A stretch of 64,000 bases of DNA from Chryseobacterium paludis (GCF_025403485.1 NZ_CP099966.1:4710501-4774500); one strand, 5' to 3'; shown: positions 18,555 through 27,299, numbered from the stretch's first letter. The notes: generated by a model not told the origin, from the sequence alone. Numbers and translations: made by a program.

Positions 18555-18672
18555 TATAAAAGTATCTTAATGGTTTGCAATTTACTCAATTTAAAACATA
18601 TCTCTATAATGCAGAAAACATATATTAGGGTACTGCCTTTTGTAATTTGTTGATTATCAAAGTGTGTTAAAT

Positions 18673-18708
18673 AAAATGGCACTAACTGTTTTTAGTTAGT
18701 GCCATTTT
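18673..18708. terminator. bidirectional terminator after tRNA-Leu
   Basis: AAAATGGCACTAAC (18673-18686) pairs with GTTAGTGCCATTTT (18695-18708), with T runs on both strands. On the minus strand it directly follows the tRNA gene. Confidence 0.85.
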
Positions 18709-18715
18709 TCTTTTG

Positions 18716-18797
18716 TACCCAGTACCAGAATCGAACTGGTACATCTTTCGATACTAGAGTTTGAGTCTAGCGCGTCTACCAATTCCGCCAACTGGGC
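18716..18797 (-). tRNA. tRNA-Leu (anticodon CAA)
   Basis: The minus strand folds as a class II tRNA. The acceptor stem is GCCCAGT/ACTGGGT (with one G-U pair), the anticodon arm is CTAGA-CTCAAAC-TCTAG giving anticodon CAA (reads UUG), then come an extended variable arm and a T arm with GTTCGATTC. The CCA end is not encoded. 82 nt without CCA. Confidence 0.95.
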
Positions 18798-18865
18798 TTG
18801 TTTTAAATTGGTGTGCAAATATAGAAACTTTTCTGAAAATTTAAAAATTTTTTATGAACTTTTCT

Positions 18866-19633
18866 TTAAAATTTTATTTCCAAACCGTCGTAAGCAAGGT
18901 GCATTCCGGGTGGAAGTAGTTTATCTTCAACATCATGCAAACCTAGGTGATGGCTTATATGAGTAAGAAATAATTGTTTAGGTTTTAGTTCTTCATGGAG
19001 CTGGATAGCATCTGGAAGAATAAAATGAGCCGGATGGGGATCAAATTTTCGGATGACATTTAAAATTAAAACATCAAGATCTTTTAATTTTTCTTTTTCA
19101 GTTTCAGAAATAAAGCTGGCATCCGTGATGTAGGCCAGTTTTTTGAACTTATATCCAAAGATAGCTATTTGATGATGCATTACCTCGATTGGAGTTATCT
19201 CTGCATCTAAAATATGAAAAGATTTATTTTCAATTTCATGAAGATCAAAAGCTGGGGCGCCGGGATATCTCACGTCGGCAAAAGCATAAGGAAAGCGCTC
19301 TCTAATTTCATTTCCTACTCTTTTATTACAGTAAATAGGCATGTTTTCGCCACTTTTGAAAATAAGTGGCCGCATATCATCTAGCCCGATGATATGATCA
19401 TTATGCTCATGGGTAATTAGAGCGATATCTACTGTATTTTCGTGGTTTGCCAACATCTGCTGCCTGAAATCCGGGCCGCAGTCGATGAGTATTTTTCTGT
19501 TTTCTTCTGTAGAGATCATTACGGAAGATCGCAAGCGATTGTCTTTTGGATTATCCGAAGTACAGACCTCACAAGTACAGCCAATAACGGGTACGCCCTG
19601 AGAAGTACCAGTTCCTAAAAATTTCAACTTCAT
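18866..19633 (-). CDS. MBL-fold metallo-hydrolase (PhnP-like)
   Basis: 255-residue metallo-beta-lactamase-fold hydrolase. The metal motif THEHNDH is at 74-80, and 'GCTCEVC' (18-24) near the N-terminus resembles the structural zinc site of PhnP-type phosphodiesterases. Further ligands come from 'YITDASF' and 'LTHISHHLG' near the C-terminus. The likely role is hydrolysis of a cyclic phosphate or similar diester in the cytoplasm; the true substrate is unknown. Single gene, divergent from the one at 19688. Confidence 0.8.
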   Translation of the reverse strand: MKLKFLGTGTSQGVPVIGCTCEVCTSDNPKDNRLRSSVMISTEENRKILIDCGPDFRQQMLANHENTVDIALITHEHNDHIIGLDDMRPLIFKSGENMPIYCNKRVGNEIRERFPYAFADVRYPGAPAFDLHEIENKSFHILDAEITPIEVMHHQIAIFGYKFKKLAYITDASFISETEKEKLKDLDVLILNVIRKFDPHPAHFILPDAIQLHEELKPKQLFLTHISHHLGLHDVEDKLLPPGMHLAYDGLEIKF

Positions 19634-19687
19634 TTTGTTTTGAGGTTGGTATTATTTTGGTAAATTTACAAAAAATTTAATGTCCTA

Positions 19688-21115
19688 ATGTATCAGAAAC
19701 TAACTCCTAAACAAAAAGCATTAACAATTAATCTAGATCCTACTATTTATGGTACTTTCGCGGAAATTGGAGCAGGGCAGGAGACTGTTCGACATTTTTT
19801 TAGAGCAGGTGGGGCTTCCGGTACAATTGCTAAGGCGATGTCTGCATATGACAAAGATTTTAGTGATGCCATTTATGGGAAAGAGGCTAAAAACAGGTAT
19901 GTTACTCAGAACCGACTTCGCAAAATGCTTCGATATGAAGTTGCATTGATAGAAGAAAGGATTTCCAGAGAAAACAGTCCAAACAGAAAGTTCTTTTCCT
20001 ATGCTAATACGGTAACTACCATTAATTTTGATAAGACCCTTAAAGGGCACGGTTGGGTAGGAATCCGTTTTCAGGTAAAAGAAAATGAGGACTATAACGA
20101 AATTGTTATCCACGTAAAATTCAAAGAGAATGATGCTACTTTACAGCAGGAAACTCTTGGAAATTTAGGGGTAAATCTTATTTTCGGAGCCTTTACTTAT
20201 TATGACAATCCACGAACATTAATTGAGTCTTTATATGATGATGTAGCGACTGACAATCTTGAAATTGATATGATCGATTTCAGTGGTCCTGCCTTCGACT
20301 ATGTGGATAACAGATTGATGTCTTTACAACTGGTGAAAAATAACATGACTGATGCTGTTATTTTCAATAGCCAGGGTAATAATATGTTACCGGCAGATAT
20401 TCTTTACAAAAAAAATATTTTTGCGGTAAGGGGAAGTTTCAGACCGGTAACCAAAGTAAATATTGACATGCTGCAAAATGGTATAGATATGTTTATGAAA
20501 GATGCTGCTTGTACCCAGGAACAAACCGAAATTTTAATTGAAATTACAATTTCCAACCTTCGGGCTGATGGTGATATCGATGAAAGGGATTTTATGGATA
20601 GGGTGGATATCTTAGGGAAATTAGGATATACGGTAATTGTTTCGAACTTCTCAGAATATTATCGATTGATCGATTATTTTGCTTCCTATACTACCGGAAA
20701 TATTGGAGTGGCAATGGGAGTAAATAATCTGTTGATGGTGTTTGATGAGAAATACTATAAAAACCTGTCAGGTGGAATTCTCGAAGCCTTTGGTAAGTTT
20801 TTCCGTAACGGAATGAGAGTGTATCTTTATCCATATAAAGATCCGGAAACACACGAATTACTGGATGCTTCTACGCTTAAGGTAGAAGAAAATTTGAAAG
20901 AGCTTTACAAATACTTCAAATTGAACAATCGTATCGTAGACATTAAAAATTATAATCCGGAGTTCCTGGAAATTTATTCCAGAGAAATATTAAGAAAAAT
21001 TGCTTGTAATATCAAAGGCTGGGAAACTCAGGTTCCTGAAGGTGTTGCGGAAATGATTAAAGAACGTGGGATGTTCGGATATAAAGAAGAATTTTCATTA
21101 AAACAACTCTCTTAA
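19688..21115 (+). CDS. conserved 475-residue protein of unknown function
   Basis: Cytoplasmic protein without signal or membrane segments, starting MYQKLTPKQKALTINLD. I recognise it as a protein common in Bacteroidota that databases label inconsistently (for example as a nicotinate-nucleotide adenylyltransferase or even a receptor). None of the nucleotidyltransferase motifs (such as GGTFDPPH) nor any beta-barrel feature is visible, so those names look wrong. Notable segments are 'FAEIGAGQETVRHFFRAGGASGTIAKAMSAYDK' split around residues 19-50 and 'GDIDERDFMDRVDILGKLGY'. The GAF-domain gene follows 12 bp later, suggesting a joint role. Confidence 0.7.
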   Translation: MYQKLTPKQKALTINLDPTIYGTFAEIGAGQETVRHFFRAGGASGTIAKAMSAYDKDFSDAIYGKEAKNRYVTQNRLRKMLRYEVALIEERISRENSPNRKFFSYANTVTTINFDKTLKGHGWVGIRFQVKENEDYNEIVIHVKFKENDATLQQETLGNLGVNLIFGAFTYYDNPRTLIESLYDDVATDNLEIDMIDFSGPAFDYVDNRLMSLQLVKNNMTDAVIFNSQGNNMLPADILYKKNIFAVRGSFRPVTKVNIDMLQNGIDMFMKDAACTQEQTEILIEITISNLRADGDIDERDFMDRVDILGKLGYTVIVSNFSEYYRLIDYFASYTTGNIGVAMGVNNLLMVFDEKYYKNLSGGILEAFGKFFRNGMRVYLYPYKDPETHELLDASTLKVEENLKELYKYFKLNNRIVDIKNYNPEFLEIYSREILRKIACNIKGWETQVPEGVAEMIKERGMFGYKEEFSLKQLS

Positions 21116-21127
21116 AACAACAATATA

Positions 21128-21577
21128 ATGTCAGAATTAAAGAAAAGGCTTTCTTCTATTCTTGAAAGCCCAAAACATAATACAGAAGAAAAACTTCAGA
21201 AAGTTTGTCACCTGCTGGATCAGGAAATTTCCTATTTCAATTGGACGGGTTTCTATTTTAAAAATGGAGATAAGGAGGAATTGATTTTAGGTCCTTATGT
21301 AGGAGCTGAGACGGATCATACTATTATTCCATTTGGAAAAGGTATTTGTGGTCAGGTTGCAGTTTCTAATGAAACCTATGTAGTCCCTGATGTTAAGCAG
21401 GAAAGTAATTATTTGAGCTGTTCAATTGATACCAAGGCAGAAATCGTAGTTCCGATTTTTAAAAATGGAGAAAATGTTGGACAGATCGATATCGATTCTC
21501 ATAAAATAGATCCTTTTACGGATGAAGACCGTGAATTATTAGAATGGCTTTGTAAAGAAGTTTCCAAAATTTTATAA
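21128..21577 (+). CDS. GAF-domain protein, free methionine-R-sulfoxide reductase-like
   Basis: 149-residue single GAF domain with the fRMsr pattern: 'NWTGFYF' (38-44), 'GKGICGQVA' with C74 and 'LSCSIDTKAEIVVP' with C98, then 'IDIDSHKIDPFTDEDRELLEWL'. Free methionine-R-sulfoxide reductase uses three cysteines in E. coli, as I remember it; the two later ones are kept here and the first is a Thr. It would reduce free Met-(R)-sulfoxide in the cytoplasm. It is in an operon with the gene at 19688 (12-bp gap) and is followed by a terminator. Confidence 0.75.
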   Translation: MSELKKRLSSILESPKHNTEEKLQKVCHLLDQEISYFNWTGFYFKNGDKEELILGPYVGAETDHTIIPFGKGICGQVAVSNETYVVPDVKQESNYLSCSIDTKAEIVVPIFKNGENVGQIDIDSHKIDPFTDEDRELLEWLCKEVSKIL

Positions 21578-21596
21578 TCCATCTTAAAGAAAATAC

Positions 21597-21625
21597 AACT
21601 CCGGTCACAAGCCGGAGTTTTTTTG
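21597..21625 (+). terminator. rho-independent terminator
   Basis: AACTCCGG (21597-21604) and CCGGAGTT (21612-21619) form a stem with a 7-nt loop, followed by a T run; it ends the 19688-21577 operon. Confidence 0.9.
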
Positions 21626-21711
21626 TTTTTATGGTCTTAGCATTTATTCTAAAGTATCTGCGGGCAATAAAACATATTCATTTATTTAATAGAAATGGGC
21701 ATAGTCATAAA

Positions 21712-22449
21712 TTATTTAGAATCTGAATCTATCTCAGCAATCAATTCTTTAAAATAATCTTCACATTTTGCAATGTGTGTTCCATACCAGGAAAATGCTT
21801 CCCCATCAACAATCATCATTTTTTTATCGGGATAATATTCTTTTAACTCTGCAATATGTTTTTCTTTAAATGGAAAGGGTTCAGAAGAAAGCATAATGAT
21901 ATCGGTTTCAGCAAGATCTTCGACCGTAATTTCCGGATATCGGGTTCTGTCCTGGAAACTGTTTTCAAATCCTATTTCCGTTAAAATCCGGTGAATGAAA
22001 GTGTCTGAACCTATTGTCATATAAGGGTTTTTCCAAATAAGATAGGCTACTTTGATTTTTGAGTTGATTTTTGCAAGATTTAATACCTCATAGATCTTCA
22101 GATTATATGCTTTCGCTTTTTCCTCTTGATGGAAAATGTTTCCTAAGTTTTTTAATAGATAATAGTTGTCTTCTATGGTTTCAACATTTGTCACTATAAC
22201 TTTAAAATCTTCCATCAGAGCTTCAACCTGTTCTTTAATATTCTCTTCTTTATTGGCAAGAATAAGATCTGGTTTTAAGCTTTTAATCTTTTCAATATTC
22301 AGGTTTTTTGTTCCACCGATAATGGGAACATTTTTTACTTTTTCCTGGGGATGAATACAAAATTTTGTTCTTCCAATAATCTCATTTTCAGTTAACCCTA
22401 AATCAAATAATGCCTCCGTTATAGAGGGTACCAGAGAAATAACTTTCAT
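21712..22449 (-). CDS. BtuF-like helical-backbone metal receptor
   Basis: 245-residue protein of the periplasmic-binding fold with a long helical backbone (BtuF/FhuD class): 'MKVISLVPSITEALFDLGL' at the start, 'IGRTKFCIHP' (about 25-34), 'SLKPDLILANKEENI' (about 57-71) and 'SSEPFPFKEKH' near 187. No signal peptide is present, as in other Bacteroidota members, so it may be cytoplasmic or a non-transport binder. A link to cobalamin is possible given the family, but no transporter genes are adjacent. It is 19 bp downstream of the mgtE stop direction-wise and may be cotranscribed with mgtE. Confidence 0.7.
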   Translation of the reverse strand: MKVISLVPSITEALFDLGLTENEIIGRTKFCIHPQEKVKNVPIIGGTKNLNIEKIKSLKPDLILANKEENIKEQVEALMEDFKVIVTNVETIEDNYYLLKNLGNIFHQEEKAKAYNLKIYEVLNLAKINSKIKVAYLIWKNPYMTIGSDTFIHRILTEIGFENSFQDRTRYPEITVEDLAETDIIMLSSEPFPFKEKHIAELKEYYPDKKMMIVDGEAFSWYGTHIAKCEDYFKELIAEIDSDSK

Positions 22450-22468
22450 TTTTAGACTTTGCCTAAAA

Positions 22469-23815
22469 TTACAAAAGTTTACCGGTTAAGAAAAGTCCGG
22501 CTACGGAAAAGTAAATAATTAATCCTGTTACGTCCACTAACGTAGCTACAAAAGGGGCGGATGAGGTAGCGGGGTCAAGTTTTAATTTTTTTAATATAAA
22601 AGGGACCATAGAACCTGAAAGTGTTCCCCAAAGTACAATTAACACTAAAGAAACCGCGACACTTAAACCTACATATACCCAATGGGCACCGTAACTGAAG
22701 AAGCCTGCTTCATGCCAGATCATAATTCTTAAAAAGCCAATAATACCAAGGATTCCTCCTAAAAAGAGGCCTGTAAAGATTTCTTTCTTCATGACATACC
22801 ACCAGTCCTTTAAGCCTATTTCCTGCAGTGCCATAGCTCTAATGATAAGCGTTGCGGCTTGTGAGCCTGAATTTCCACCACTGGAAATAATTAATGGAAC
22901 AAACAGTGCCAATACAACTGCCTTTTGAATTTCGTCTTCAAAATATCCCATTGCTGATGCTGTGAGCATTTCAGAAAAGAATAATATGATCAACCACATT
23001 CCTCTCTTTTTTACCATTTCGATAAGCGAGGTTTGTGTATAAGGTAAATCTAATGCTTCAAGACCCCCAAATTTCTGGATGTCTTCCGTGTTTTGTTGTT
23101 CGATCTGGTCAAGGATGTCATCAATAGTTACAATCCCTACAAGGACGCCTGATTCAGTGATAATAGGAAGTGCAGTACGGTCGTATTTTTCAAAATATGT
23201 AACGGCATCCTCTTTTGAGGTCATCGTTGTTATAGCCACAAAATGATTATCAGTGAGATCAGATACCAAAGTGTCTTCCTCTGCTAATAATAAACTTCCT
23301 ACTGCTAAGTCATCAATTAAACGGTTTCTTTCATCCACCACATAAAGATGGTTCATTGTTTCAACCCTTTTTCCAACCTTCTTGATCTGTTGCAGACATT
23401 TCTTTACTGTCCACTCTTTACGGATCTGGATGTAGTAGGGGGTCATTAATCGGGCAATGGAATCAGAATGGTATCCCAAAAGTTTCAATGCAATCCTTCT
23501 TTCCTGTGGGTTAAGATGATTGATGGAATATTTAATAAGTTCATCCGGAAAATCTTCAAACAGTGCCGTCCTGTCATCTGGAGTCATCGCATTCAGGATC
23601 TCTGAAACATCATCACTTCCAATACTTCTGATAGTTTCTTCCTGGAAGTCCGGATCGAGATGAGAGAATACCTCTGCTTTGTATTCTTTGGGAACTTTCA
23701 AAAATGCCAATAGCCTCTCATCAGCAGGAAGATCGCTAAGAGTTTCGGCAATGTCGGCAGGATTTAAGATAAGTTCGTCAGTATAATTCAAAACGTGAGA
23801 TTTTTGGATACGCAA
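22469..23815 (-). CDS. mgtE: magnesium transporter MgtE
   Basis: Mg2+ channel/transporter of 448 residues in the inner membrane. Domains in order: the cytosolic MgtE N domain (about 20-120, helical repeats such as '[20 protein letters not shown]'), a CBS pair (about 130-250; '[18 protein letters not shown]'), and five membrane helices (about 280-448) with the signature '[20 protein letters not shown]'. Full-length. The BtuF-like gene follows on the same strand with a 19-bp gap. Confidence 0.92.
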   Translation of the reverse strand: MRIQKSHVLNYTDELILNPADIAETLSDLPADERLLAFLKVPKEYKAEVFSHLDPDFQEETIRSIGSDDVSEILNAMTPDDRTALFEDFPDELIKYSINHLNPQERRIALKLLGYHSDSIARLMTPYYIQIRKEWTVKKCLQQIKKVGKRVETMNHLYVVDERNRLIDDLAVGSLLLAEEDTLVSDLTDNHFVAITTMTSKEDAVTYFEKYDRTALPIITESGVLVGIVTIDDILDQIEQQNTEDIQKFGGLEALDLPYTQTSLIEMVKKRGMWLIILFFSEMLTASAMGYFEDEIQKAVVLALFVPLIISSGGNSGSQAATLIIRAMALQEIGLKDWWYVMKKEIFTGLFLGGILGIIGFLRIMIWHEAGFFSYGAHWVYVGLSVAVSLVLIVLWGTLSGSMVPFILKKLKLDPATSSAPFVATLVDVTGLIIYFSVAGLFLTGKLL

Positions 23816-23927
23816 AAATAATTCAATTTTTTAGAATTGCCCAATGATGTGGCAAAATTAAGGATTTATTAAAGTTTTATTCTTGTGATCTGTGGTAATT
23901 GGCATTGATCTATAGGGGATATTAATG

Positions 23928-23955
23928 AAAAAACATCTGTGGGGGACAGATGTTT
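23928..23955 (-). terminator. terminator of the Cys-rich peptide operon
   Basis: AAACATCTGT (23931-23940) pairs with ACAGATGTTT (23946-23955) around a 5-nt loop. On the minus strand the stem runs into TTTTTTC, just after the last peptide gene. Confidence 0.85.
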
Positions 23956-23982
23956 AAATTAGTTTAAAAAAAAATAAGTTTT

Positions 23983-24150
23983 TTATTCAAGCGGTTCGCA
24001 AACAGGAAAGGGAGATACCATACAAATTCCTCCACTGCAGCATTCTCCAGCCCAGCATTGAGTTGAATCTTTGCACTTTCTGATAAGCCCGCTGCCATTT
24101 ATTTCTTTTTGCATCAGCCTGTCCAGTTTTTTTAAATTTACATTTTTCAT
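23983..24150 (-). CDS. Cys-rich double-glycine-leader peptide (third of three)
   Basis: 55-residue peptide not found by standard length cut-offs. The leader MKNVNLKKLDRLMQKEINGS ends in Gly-Ser, a variant of the Gly-Gly cleavage site. The core holds six cysteines at 26, 32, 37, 38, 43 and 51 (pattern C-x5-C-x4-CC-x4-C-x7-C). It is 15 bp behind the second peptide and is the most divergent copy, with a longer tail. Leaders of this type are cut and exported by peptidase-containing ABC transporters; none lies in the window. Role unknown; bacteriocin-like by leader only. Confidence 0.75.
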   Translation of the reverse strand: MKNVNLKKLDRLMQKEINGSGLIRKCKDSTQCWAGECCSGGICMVSPFPVCEPLE

Positions 24151-24165
24151 GGTATTTGATTTAAA

Positions 24166-24309
24166 TTAATCTTCAATACAAGCTTGCGGTACACAGATTC
24201 CATTGCAGCACCATGCTCCAAAACATTGTGCGTGGCTGGTGCATCTTTTAAGAGCTCCGCCATTAATTGCTTTTTGTTCTTGTCTGTTAAGTTTTTTTAG
24301 ATTTTTCAT
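24166..24309 (-). CDS. Cys-rich double-glycine-leader peptide (second of three)
   Basis: 47-residue peptide: the leader MKNLKKLNRQEQKAINGG with the canonical Gly-Gly end at 17-18, and a core with six cysteines at 23, 29, 34, 35, 39 and 44 (C-x5-C-x4-CC-x3-C-x4-C). The leader is almost identical to that of the first peptide, while the core residues between the cysteines vary, which is the usual picture for secreted peptide families under diversification. It lies between two siblings, 35 bp after the first and 15 bp before the third. Confidence 0.8.
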   Translation of the reverse strand: MKNLKKLNRQEQKAINGGALKRCTSHAQCFGAWCCNGICVPQACIED

Positions 24310-24344
24310 AAGGTTTTAATATAAAGTTAAACTGATAGGTGTTA

Positions 24345-24488
24345 TTAATCTTCAAAGCACGCATCCAGAACGCAAACCCTGTGGCAGCAAAATCCTCCAA
24401 AACACTGTGAGTTGTCAGTGCATTTTATAATTCCACCTCCATTAATTGTTTTTTGTTCTTGTCTGTTGAGTTTTTTTAAATTTTTCAT
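24345..24488 (-). CDS. Cys-rich double-glycine-leader peptide (first of three)
   Basis: 47-residue peptide: the leader MKNLKKLNRQEQKTINGG, then a core with cysteines at 23, 29, 34, 35, 39 and 44. The spacing C-x5-C-x4-CC-x3-C-x4-C is the C-C-CC-C-C order seen in inhibitor cystine knot (knottin) peptides, so three disulfides are plausible after export. It is the first gene of the peptide operon. The paralogues share length, leader and an acidic C-terminus (ED). No immunity or modification gene is adjacent. Confidence 0.8.
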   Translation of the reverse strand: MKNLKKLNRQEQKTINGGGIIKCTDNSQCFGGFCCHRVCVLDACFED

Positions 24489-24616
24489 AGTGTAAAGTAT
24501 TTGGTTTTAATGTGTTACTAAAATAATGAAAATATTTATATTATTCACTCATTTGTAGAGTTAATTGTTTCCTGCTAATCTTTATCAGATGAGAATTATG
24601 GTATAAAAAACAAAAC

Positions 24617-24635
24617 ACCCGCAAAAATTGCGGGT
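24617..24635 (-). terminator. minus-strand terminator
   Basis: ACCCGCAA (24617-24624) pairs with TTGCGGGT (24628-24635). On the minus strand it is followed by GTTTTGTTTTTT. It sits after the decayed small ORF at 24674-24815. Confidence 0.8.
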
Positions 24636-24673
24636 ATAATAATGAATTTAAAAAATGAAGAGATTTATTTTGT

Positions 24674-24815
24674 TTAATTAAACTTCGGGTAGGTGGTGAG
24701 TACGATATACTCTTTTTCGACATGATCTATCAGTACATCTAAAATGCTTAGTTACATCTCAAGCTGTAACACTAGGGTTTCAATGCTTGCTTCGGGTTGG
24801 TTTTTGATTTTTCAT
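24674..24815 (-). pseudogene. decayed small gene
   Basis: The ATG at 24815 starts MKNQKPTRSKH and stops. A one-base shift gives QPEASIETLVLQLEM, then a TAA (24752-24754), and the same frame continues as LSILDVLIDHVEKEYIVL and TTYPKFN to TAA 24674-24676, shortly before a terminator. One frameshift and one nonsense change would explain this as a former ~46-codon gene. The product is unknown. Confidence 0.3.
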
Positions 24816-24955
24816 GGTCATTAGTTTGTTAGTATGAAACTAAATTAATCAAAATATTTGAATTATTCACAAATAAATTGAATTATTTTTATCAAAATTT
24901 ATTAAAATTTTGATTTCTAATGAGATGTGTGGAATGTAGTGATAGTGATGTAAAA

Positions 24956-25513
24956 CTAAAAACCAGATTCTGAAGAAGGTTTTAGTTTTCTTAATTTTTT
25001 CAGAATACTTTTTATTGCTCCGTTGGTTCCTATCTTGATAGAGTTCTCTGCTGAACCTAAAAGACGCATATTTTTACGGTAAGTATCATAATCCGATTCT
25101 GTAATAAAATTCCCCGATGCATCAAAAAGTTTCATACTTACAATAACCTGATTGGAGAAAACATACTTTCCAATTCCTACTTTGAAATATTTTACCTTAG
25201 GAACGATCGCAAAATCAGCATCATTGTTGATGCAGTAGTCAGCAATGGTTTGGGTATCTACACTATCAAAAGGGATCTGGACTTCAGTTCGAAGCATTTT
25301 ATTTTTCTTATAGCCGCTTAAATGATCTGAGACAGCACTAAAAAATGCATGATTGGTAGGCTCTTTTATTTCTTCAATATCAGGTTCTACTTCAGGATTA
25401 AAGTATAGAACTTTTTTTATTTTGTCCTCTGAAGCACCTTTTTGTGCTTTTACTGAAGCGATACCGATCAGTAAAAGAGTAGAAGCCGTGGTAAAAAGTA
25501 AAATTTTTCTCAT
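24956..25513 (-). CDS. exported protein of unknown function
   Basis: 185 residues with a Sec signal peptide (about 1-23, ending 'ASVKAQ') and a soluble mature part. The order 'DYCINNDADFAIVPKVKYFKVGIGKYVFSNQVIVSMKLFDASG' (about 92-134, cited in part) suggests an alpha/beta unit like the anticodon-binding-like domains of TolB/CsgG-type periplasmic proteins, but no firm family can be named. The gene diverges from rpsO, with a promoter region of about 170 bp between them. Confidence 0.6.
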   Translation of the reverse strand: MRKILLFTTASTLLLIGIASVKAQKGASEDKIKKVLYFNPEVEPDIEEIKEPTNHAFFSAVSDHLSGYKKNKMLRTEVQIPFDSVDTQTIADYCINNDADFAIVPKVKYFKVGIGKYVFSNQVIVSMKLFDASGNFITESDYDTYRKNMRLLGSAENSIKIGTNGAIKSILKKLRKLKPSSESGF

Positions 25514-25621
25514 TTGTATTCGTTTGCAAAATTACTGTCTTTTAACGGGATGGCATAAAATTTATTAAGAAATTTTTAACATTTTTTTCTATCATTTTTG
25601 ATATATGAAATCAATAATGTT

Positions 25622-25651
25622 TTGCTGACTTAAAAAATAGTTGTACTTTTG
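25622..25651 (+). promoter_or_regulatory. rpsO promoter
   Basis: TTG (25622-25624), a 19-bp spacer and TACTTTTG (25644-25651) match the Bacteroidota promoter (TTG at -33, TAnnTTTG at -7), 35 bp before the rpsO ATG. Confidence 0.75.
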
Positions 25652-25686
25652 CACCCGTTACATAATAATCATTAAACAATATTGGA

Positions 25687-25956
25687 ATGTACTTAACAAC
25701 AGAAAAAAAGCAGGAAATTTTCTCAAAACACGGGAAATCTGCACAAGACACAGGAAGTGCTGAAGGACAAGTAGCTCTTTTCACTTTCAGAATCAATCAC
25801 TTATCTCAGCATTTAAAGGCTAACCGTCACGATTTTGCAACGGAAAGATCTTTGGTGAAATTAGTAGGTAAAAGAAAAAGTTTATTAGATTACCTTAAAA
25901 ATAAAGATATCGCAAGATATAGAGCAATTATTGCTGAACTAGGTTTAAGAAAATAA
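25687..25956 (+). CDS. rpsO: 30S ribosomal protein S15
   Basis: 89 residues, the normal S15 length. The signature 'DTGSAEGQVALFTFRINHLSQHL' region (about 21-43, cited in part as family-typical) and 'DYLKNKDIARYRAIIAELGLRK' are unmistakable. S15 binds 16S rRNA in the central domain and nucleates platform assembly. It has its own promoter and terminator. In many bacteria pnp directly follows rpsO; here it is 3.3 kb away with two unrelated genes between. Confidence 0.97.
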   Translation: MYLTTEKKQEIFSKHGKSAQDTGSAEGQVALFTFRINHLSQHLKANRHDFATERSLVKLVGKRKSLLDYLKNKDIARYRAIIAELGLRK

Positions 25957-25979
25957 TCTACAAAGATTTTCAAAATAAA

Positions 25980-26003
25980 AAGCAACTTCGAAAGAAGTTG
26001 CTT
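25980..26003 (+). terminator. rpsO terminator
   Basis: AAGCAACTTC (25980-25989), GAAA loop, GAAGTTGCTT (25994-26003), then a T run. Confidence 0.92.
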
Positions 26004-26098
26004 TTTTGTTGGTTTAATAGTAATTTGAAATTTAATTTAAATAATTATTAATTTATTGTGAATGAATGGTTAGATTTGCCAGTCTTTAAACTAAATTG

Positions 26099-27271
26099 AT
26101 GTTTTTTAGGTATTTCTGTCTGATTGTACTTTCTTTAATTTTTGATTTTTGCATTGCGCAGGAAAAAGAAATCATAGTGCCATCTTCTTTGGCATTCTCC
26201 GGTGGAACGGAGTACGGAAATTTTTTTCGCACCAATGACCCCCTGAAAAGTTATCAACGAAGTGACTATATGGGATATTCTTTTCAGGTTTTAAAACAGA
26301 CCAATGGTAAGAAGGATTGGGAAAAGGCTTATAATTATCCTCAATATGGTATTGGATTTTTCGCTTTTGACTTTCTCAAAAACAAGGAAATGGGAAGTCC
26401 ATTTGGAATCTATGGTATTTATAATGGAAAGCTCAAGCAGTGGGGTAAGCTGAAATGGTATCATAGTGTTAACTTCGGAATTTCATTTAATTCTAATCCA
26501 TTTGATGAAGATCATGGCTATTACAATACATCTGTAGGATCTAAAACGAATATGTTTATCAGTTTAGGAACCGGAATGTATTATGAATTAGGAAAGCATT
26601 TTGATCTAGGATTAAATCTCAAGTTTAATCATCTTTCCAACGGATCATTAAAATTCCCGAATAAAGGTCTTAATACTTATGCCCCTCAGTTAAGTCTTGT
26701 TTATTATCCCGAGCGGGCAGTATCTCATGTACGAGATACCGTTTTTGTTGATCATAAAAGGTATAATACACTGGAATTCTCAGTTTTTGGAGGACGGAAA
26801 AATATCTTTTATCGAGGTGGACAGCGTGATGAGTTAAGAAAACGGTATGATGGGTTTAATTACTCAGTATATGGTGCAGAAGCTTTTTATATGCGGCAAT
26901 ATTCTCCAAAATCAGCTTATGGAATCGGTATTGGTGTTACTCATGATGAGCAATATAATCACACCATGTATATATCAGATAGTACACTGTATCAGAAAAA
27001 ACGTTTCTCGAATGATCGGTTGCTATTCAGTGTTATTCCTACTTATCGGTTAATGATTGGTAAATTGTATGTAAATATTGGTGCAGGATATTACATTTTT
27101 AGAAAAGAACGGAAATATGACAGTCCAGCTTTTTTTCAAAAAATAGGCTTGCATTATCAGATCACCGACCGGCTTTTTGCTTCATTTGGAATTAACGCGT
27201 ATGATCTACATATTGCTGATTATCTTGAATGGAGATTAGGATATACATTTTCTAAAAAAGAAAGAAGATAG
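26099..27271 (+). CDS. PagL/acyloxyacyl hydrolase-like outer membrane protein
   Basis: 390 residues from the ATG at 26099 (a TTG just before is also in frame). A signal peptide ends near 'DFCIAQ'. The N-terminal half resembles lipid A 3-O-deacylase PagL: alternating beta strands and 'LKFNHLSNGSLKFPNKGLN' near residues 178-196, where HxSN corresponds to the His-Ser of the PagL active site. The C-terminal ~170 residues look like further beta strands ending in 'WRLGYTF'. A likely outer membrane barrel that may trim lipid A. Flanked by terminators. Confidence 0.7.
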   Translation: MFFRYFCLIVLSLIFDFCIAQEKEIIVPSSLAFSGGTEYGNFFRTNDPLKSYQRSDYMGYSFQVLKQTNGKKDWEKAYNYPQYGIGFFAFDFLKNKEMGSPFGIYGIYNGKLKQWGKLKWYHSVNFGISFNSNPFDEDHGYYNTSVGSKTNMFISLGTGMYYELGKHFDLGLNLKFNHLSNGSLKFPNKGLNTYAPQLSLVYYPERAVSHVRDTVFVDHKRYNTLEFSVFGGRKNIFYRGGQRDELRKRYDGFNYSVYGAEAFYMRQYSPKSAYGIGIGVTHDEQYNHTMYISDSTLYQKKRFSNDRLLFSVIPTYRLMIGKLYVNIGAGYYIFRKERKYDSPAFFQKIGLHYQITDRLFASFGINAYDLHIADYLEWRLGYTFSKKERR

Positions 27272-27299
27272 ATCCGAAATCGAATTTTAAAAATTAAAT

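Noticed and set aside
23983-24488. CRISPR-like or simple tandem repeat
   Set aside because: The repeated DNA is explained by three paralogous peptide genes with conserved leaders, not by short direct repeats with spacers.
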